Shown here: positions 54,318 to 64,000 of the stretch, one piece after another
How positions within the stretch are numbered: the stretch's first letter is position 1
How the letters are laid out: the number at the start of each line of letters is the position of its first letter
Source of the DNA: Sinorhizobium chiapasense
Lineage (GTDB): Bacteria; Pseudomonadota; Alphaproteobacteria; Rhizobiales; Rhizobiaceae
Assembly (NCBI RefSeq): GCF_036488675.1
Contig: NZ_CP133148.1
Location: 1,178,001-1,242,000 of the forward strand
DNA length: 64,000 nt
Reading direction: 5' to 3'
The notes under the pieces: generated by a model
What the model saw: the letters and a program-made list of their open reading frames with translations, nothing else
The model's database searches: none
Told to the model about the DNA's origin: nothing
Position numbers and translations under genes: made by a program

Positions 54318-54746
54318 ATGGCTAAGAAAGTTGCAGGCCAGCTCAAGCTGCAGGTGAAGGCCGGCTCGGCGAATCCGTCGCCGCCGATCGGTCCTGCGCT
54401 TGGTCAGCGTGGCATTAACATCATGGAATTCTGCAAGGCGTTCAATGCCGCCACGCAGGAAATGGAAAAGGGTATGCCGATTCCGGTCGTCATCACCTAT
54501 TACCAGGACAAGTCTTTCACCTTCATCATGAAGCAGCCGCCGGTCAGCTACTTCCTGAAGCGTGAAGCAAAGATCCAGTCGGGCTCGAAGACCCCGGGCA
54601 AGGCCAAGGCCGGCTCGATCTCCAAGGCTCAGATCCGCACGATCGCGGAGGCCAAGATGAAGGACCTCAATGCGGCCGATGTTGAAGGCGCAATGGCAAT
54701 GGTCGAGGGCTCTGCCCGCTCCATGGGCCTGGAAGTGACGGGCTAA
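54318..54746 (+). CDS. rplK: 50S ribosomal protein L11
   Basis: A 142-residue L11. [20 protein letters not shown] is the conserved N-terminal domain with the Pro-rich [13 protein letters not shown] and the C-terminal domain binds the GTPase-associated rRNA. It is followed by rplA after 4 nt. Confidence 0.97.
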   Translation: MAKKVAGQLKLQVKAGSANPSPPIGPALGQRGINIMEFCKAFNAATQEMEKGMPIPVVITYYQDKSFTFIMKQPPVSYFLKREAKIQSGSKTPGKAKAGSISKAQIRTIAEAKMKDLNAADVEGAMAMVEGSARSMGLEVTG

Positions 54747-54750
54747 GACC

Positions 54751-55449
54751 ATGGCGAAGATTGCAAAGCGTGTACAGAAGTCCCGCGAGGGCATCGATCC
54801 GGCGAAGATCTACGGCCTCGGTGAAGCCGTAACGCTGGTCAAGGAGCGTGCGACGGCAAAGTTCGATGAAACCATCGAAGTCGCCATGAACCTCGGCGTT
54901 GACCCGCGCCATGCCGACCAGATGGTCCGCGGCGTTGTCAACCTGCCGAACGGCACCGGCCGCTCGGTTCGCGTTGCCGTTTTCGCGCGCGGCGCCAAGG
55001 CTGACGAAGCCAAGGCTGCCGGTGCTGATATCGTCGGCGCCGAAGATCTCGTCGAGATCGTCCAGGGCGGCAAGATCGATTTCGATCGCTGCATCGCTAC
55101 CCCGGACATGATGCCGCTCGTCGGTCGTCTCGGTAAGGTTCTCGGCCCGCGTGGCATGATGCCGAACCCGAAGGTCGGCACGGTCACCATGGACGTTGCC
55201 GCCGCCGTCAAGGCCTCCAAGGGTGGTGCGGTCGAGTTCCGCGTCGAAAAGGCCGGTATCGTCCACGCAGGCGTCGGCAAGGCGTCCTTCGATGCCAAGG
55301 CACTGGAAGAAAACATCCGCGCCTTCGCTGATGCGGTGATCAAGGCAAAGCCGACTGGTGCCAAGGGCAACTACGTCAAGCGCGTAGCGATCTCCTCGAC
55401 CATGGGGCCGGGCCTGAAGATCGATCCCGCGACCCTCAGCGTCGCCTGA
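54751..55449 (+). CDS. rplA: 50S ribosomal protein L1
   Basis: A 232-residue L1, the stalk protein at the E site. The conserved [16 protein letters not shown] stretch and the following AVKASKGG block are intact. It pairs with rplK in one transcription unit and may repress it. Confidence 0.97.
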   Translation: MAKIAKRVQKSREGIDPAKIYGLGEAVTLVKERATAKFDETIEVAMNLGVDPRHADQMVRGVVNLPNGTGRSVRVAVFARGAKADEAKAAGADIVGAEDLVEIVQGGKIDFDRCIATPDMMPLVGRLGKVLGPRGMMPNPKVGTVTMDVAAAVKASKGGAVEFRVEKAGIVHAGVGKASFDAKALEENIRAFADAVIKAKPTGAKGNYVKRVAISSTMGPGLKIDPATLSVA

Positions 55450-55777
55450 TAATTCCGGGCTTCGGCCCGAAACCGAATTTCCGGCCTTTCGGGGCCGGAA
55501 ATATCCGGACCCAGGTCCGGAACTCCTGTCCGAGATTGCGGGTGGTTTTACCTTAATCACCATTGCCCGCATGAGACGGGTAAGACCTGAATTTTGAACA
55601 ACGTCACTGGCGTCGAAATTCGGTTCGAACCTCGCTTGCCTTGTGTCAGACCCGGCTCTCCCGGGAACGCCAAGGGACAGGATCCTTAAGCGTTGCTTGG
55701 GATCGAGCATGATCCCGGGTGACAAAGGCAAACCCGGCAGGGCTGCTTGAAGCAACCCTGTCAACTGGAGACAGACA
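55450..55777 (+). promoter_or_regulatory. rplJ leader with three hairpins
   Basis: 328 bp without a gene. Just after rplA there are hairpins CGGGC-TTCG-GCCCG (55456-55469), TTTCCGGCC/GGCCGGAAA (55478-55501) and TCCGGA/TCCGGA (55504-55521); the first or second may terminate rplKA. The remaining part before rplJ is the place of the L10(L12)4 binding site that autoregulates rplJL in other bacteria. Its position cannot be fixed here. Confidence 0.5.
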
Positions 55778-56296
55778 GTGGAAAGAGCGGAAAAACGCGA
55801 ATTCGTCACGGAGCTGAACGAAGTCTTCAAGGCTTCCGGTTCGGTTGTCGTGGCCCACTATGCTGGTGTCACAGTTGCGCAGATGAACGACTTCCGTTCG
55901 AAGATGCGCGCTGCTGGCGGCACCGTCAAAGTCGCGAAAAACCGCCTGGCCAAGATCGCTCTTCAGGGCACGGAGTCTGAAGGGATGACCGATCTCTTCA
56001 CGGGACAGACGCTGATTGCTTTCAGCGCCGACCCGATGACGGCTCCGAAGGTCGTCATGGATTTCGCCAAGACCAACGACAAGCTCGTTGTTCTCGGTGG
56101 CGCCATGGGTGCAACCACGCTCAACGCCGAAGCAGTCAAGTCGCTTGCGACGCTGCCTTCGCTGGACGAGCTGCGCGCGAAGCTGCTGGGCCTTCTCAAT
56201 GCCCCGGCAACCCGCGTCGCGACGGTTGTCGCAGCACCGGCAAGCCAGCTTGCTCGCGTGTTCTCGGCCTATGCCAAGAAGGACGAAGCCGCCTGA
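55778..56296 (+). CDS. rplJ: 50S ribosomal protein L10
   Basis: A 172-residue L10, which anchors L7/L12 dimers. It starts with GTG at 55778 behind CTGGAG. Conserved features are [19 protein letters not shown] and NRLAKIAL, and the C-terminal helix that binds L7/L12 (about 140-170). Confidence 0.96.
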   Translation: MERAEKREFVTELNEVFKASGSVVVAHYAGVTVAQMNDFRSKMRAAGGTVKVAKNRLAKIALQGTESEGMTDLFTGQTLIAFSADPMTAPKVVMDFAKTNDKLVVLGGAMGATTLNAEAVKSLATLPSLDELRAKLLGLLNAPATRVATVVAAPASQLARVFSAYAKKDEAA

Positions 56297-56354
56297 GGCG
56301 GAATTTCGCTGTTGTATTTAAAACCAGTTCGAACCGAACAAAAGGAAAAGTAAA

Positions 56355-56738
<384 letters not shown>

Positions 56739-56754
56739 TTCGACGAAATGCAAA

Positions 56755-56839
56755 GGAGGGGTGGCCGTATGGCCGCCTCTCTTTGACCGTTTTTGGAACA
56801 TATTACCCAAAAGCCTGTCGAAAACGGCTTTTGGGTAAT
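56755..56839 (+). terminator. rplL-rpoB intergenic hairpins, probable attenuator
   Basis: First hairpin: GGAGGGGTGGCC/GGCCGCCTCTC (56755-56781) followed by TTTGACCG and TTTTT. Second: a perfect 14-bp inverted repeat ATTACCCAAAAGCC/GGCTTTTGGGTAAT at 56802-56815 and 56826-56839. In E. coli this gap holds a partial terminator and an RNase III site that set the ratio of ribosomal proteins to polymerase; the same is inferred here. Confidence 0.65.
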
Positions 56840-57003
56840 GGGTTCTTCAAGAGGATGGTCTCGAACGGAAGGCAGCACAGCAATCCGCGCTGGGCGTTTT
56901 CCCGAAGTTGGACGAGATTGAACAACTCATTGATTGACGGGGTCGACTGGCCATCGGTTCCCGTCCGTTGCAGGCCCGGATGCAAGATTGACAAGGAGCG
57001 ACG

Positions 57004-64000
<6,997 letters not shown>

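Overview
This 64 kb window is an ordinary, gene-dense stretch of a high-GC alphaproteobacterial chromosome. Family-level similarity, gene order (divK-pleD-rpmG, the topA-rnr cluster, ndufA12-DUF2155-aat-accC-accB-aroQ, tuf-trnW-secE-nusG-rplKAJL-rpoBC) and mosaic intergenic palindromes of the RIME type all point to Rhizobiales, most likely Sinorhizobium/Ensifer. No prophage, insertion sequence, CRISPR array or biosynthetic cluster was found, and I see no clearly undescribed multi-gene system. The interest lies in small-scale features: a recoding site, a pseudo-enzyme subunit, a duplicated gene tail, an unannotated structured RNA and a set of palindromic repeats.

Layout. 1-2.3 kb: a partial HAD-like gene, DUF3572, then the cell-cycle/c-di-GMP pair divK-pleD. 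2.3-2.8 kb: a probable small RNA with its own terminator. 2.8-14.8 kb, minus strand: rpmG and a tightly packed run pyrB-pyrC'-plsY-dprA-topA-rnr-DUF983-NUDIX-MFS with several 4-nt ATGA overlaps. 14.9-19.9 kb: an AidB-like acyl-CoA dehydrogenase convergent with an AEC transporter, an orphan protein, two small membrane proteins and ruvX. 20-27.3 kb: a UPF0173 hydrolase and gatC-gatA, then gatB about 3 kb further on, separated by a GNAT, a MASE1-GGDEF cyclase, a YjhX-family gene and DUF1294. 27.3-33.7 kb: two GNATs, NDUFA12, DUF2155 and the minus-strand run dsbA-aroQ-accB-accC-aat. 34-44.4 kb: an aminotransferase bracketed by two repeats, rne, then amiC, mrcA and prfB. 44.4-49.1 kb: an exported protein, nadK, tRNA-Thr, a LysR/azoreductase divergent pair and rlmB. 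49.2-64 kb: tRNA-Tyr, tRNA-Gly, tuf, an exported protein, an epimerase, tRNA-Trp, secE, nusG, rplK-rplA-rplJ-rplL, rpoB and most of rpoC, which runs off the end.

Functionally the window is dominated by information processing (RNA polymerase, ribosomal proteins, EF-Tu, RF2, tRNA-dependent amidation, RNases E and R, topoisomerase I), envelope building (PBP1A, AmiC, PlsY, acetyl-CoA carboxylase subunits) and pyrimidine synthesis. Two diguanylate cyclases and DivK connect it to cell-cycle and lifestyle control. All functional assignments are from reading translated sequence and recalled family knowledge; no database search was possible.
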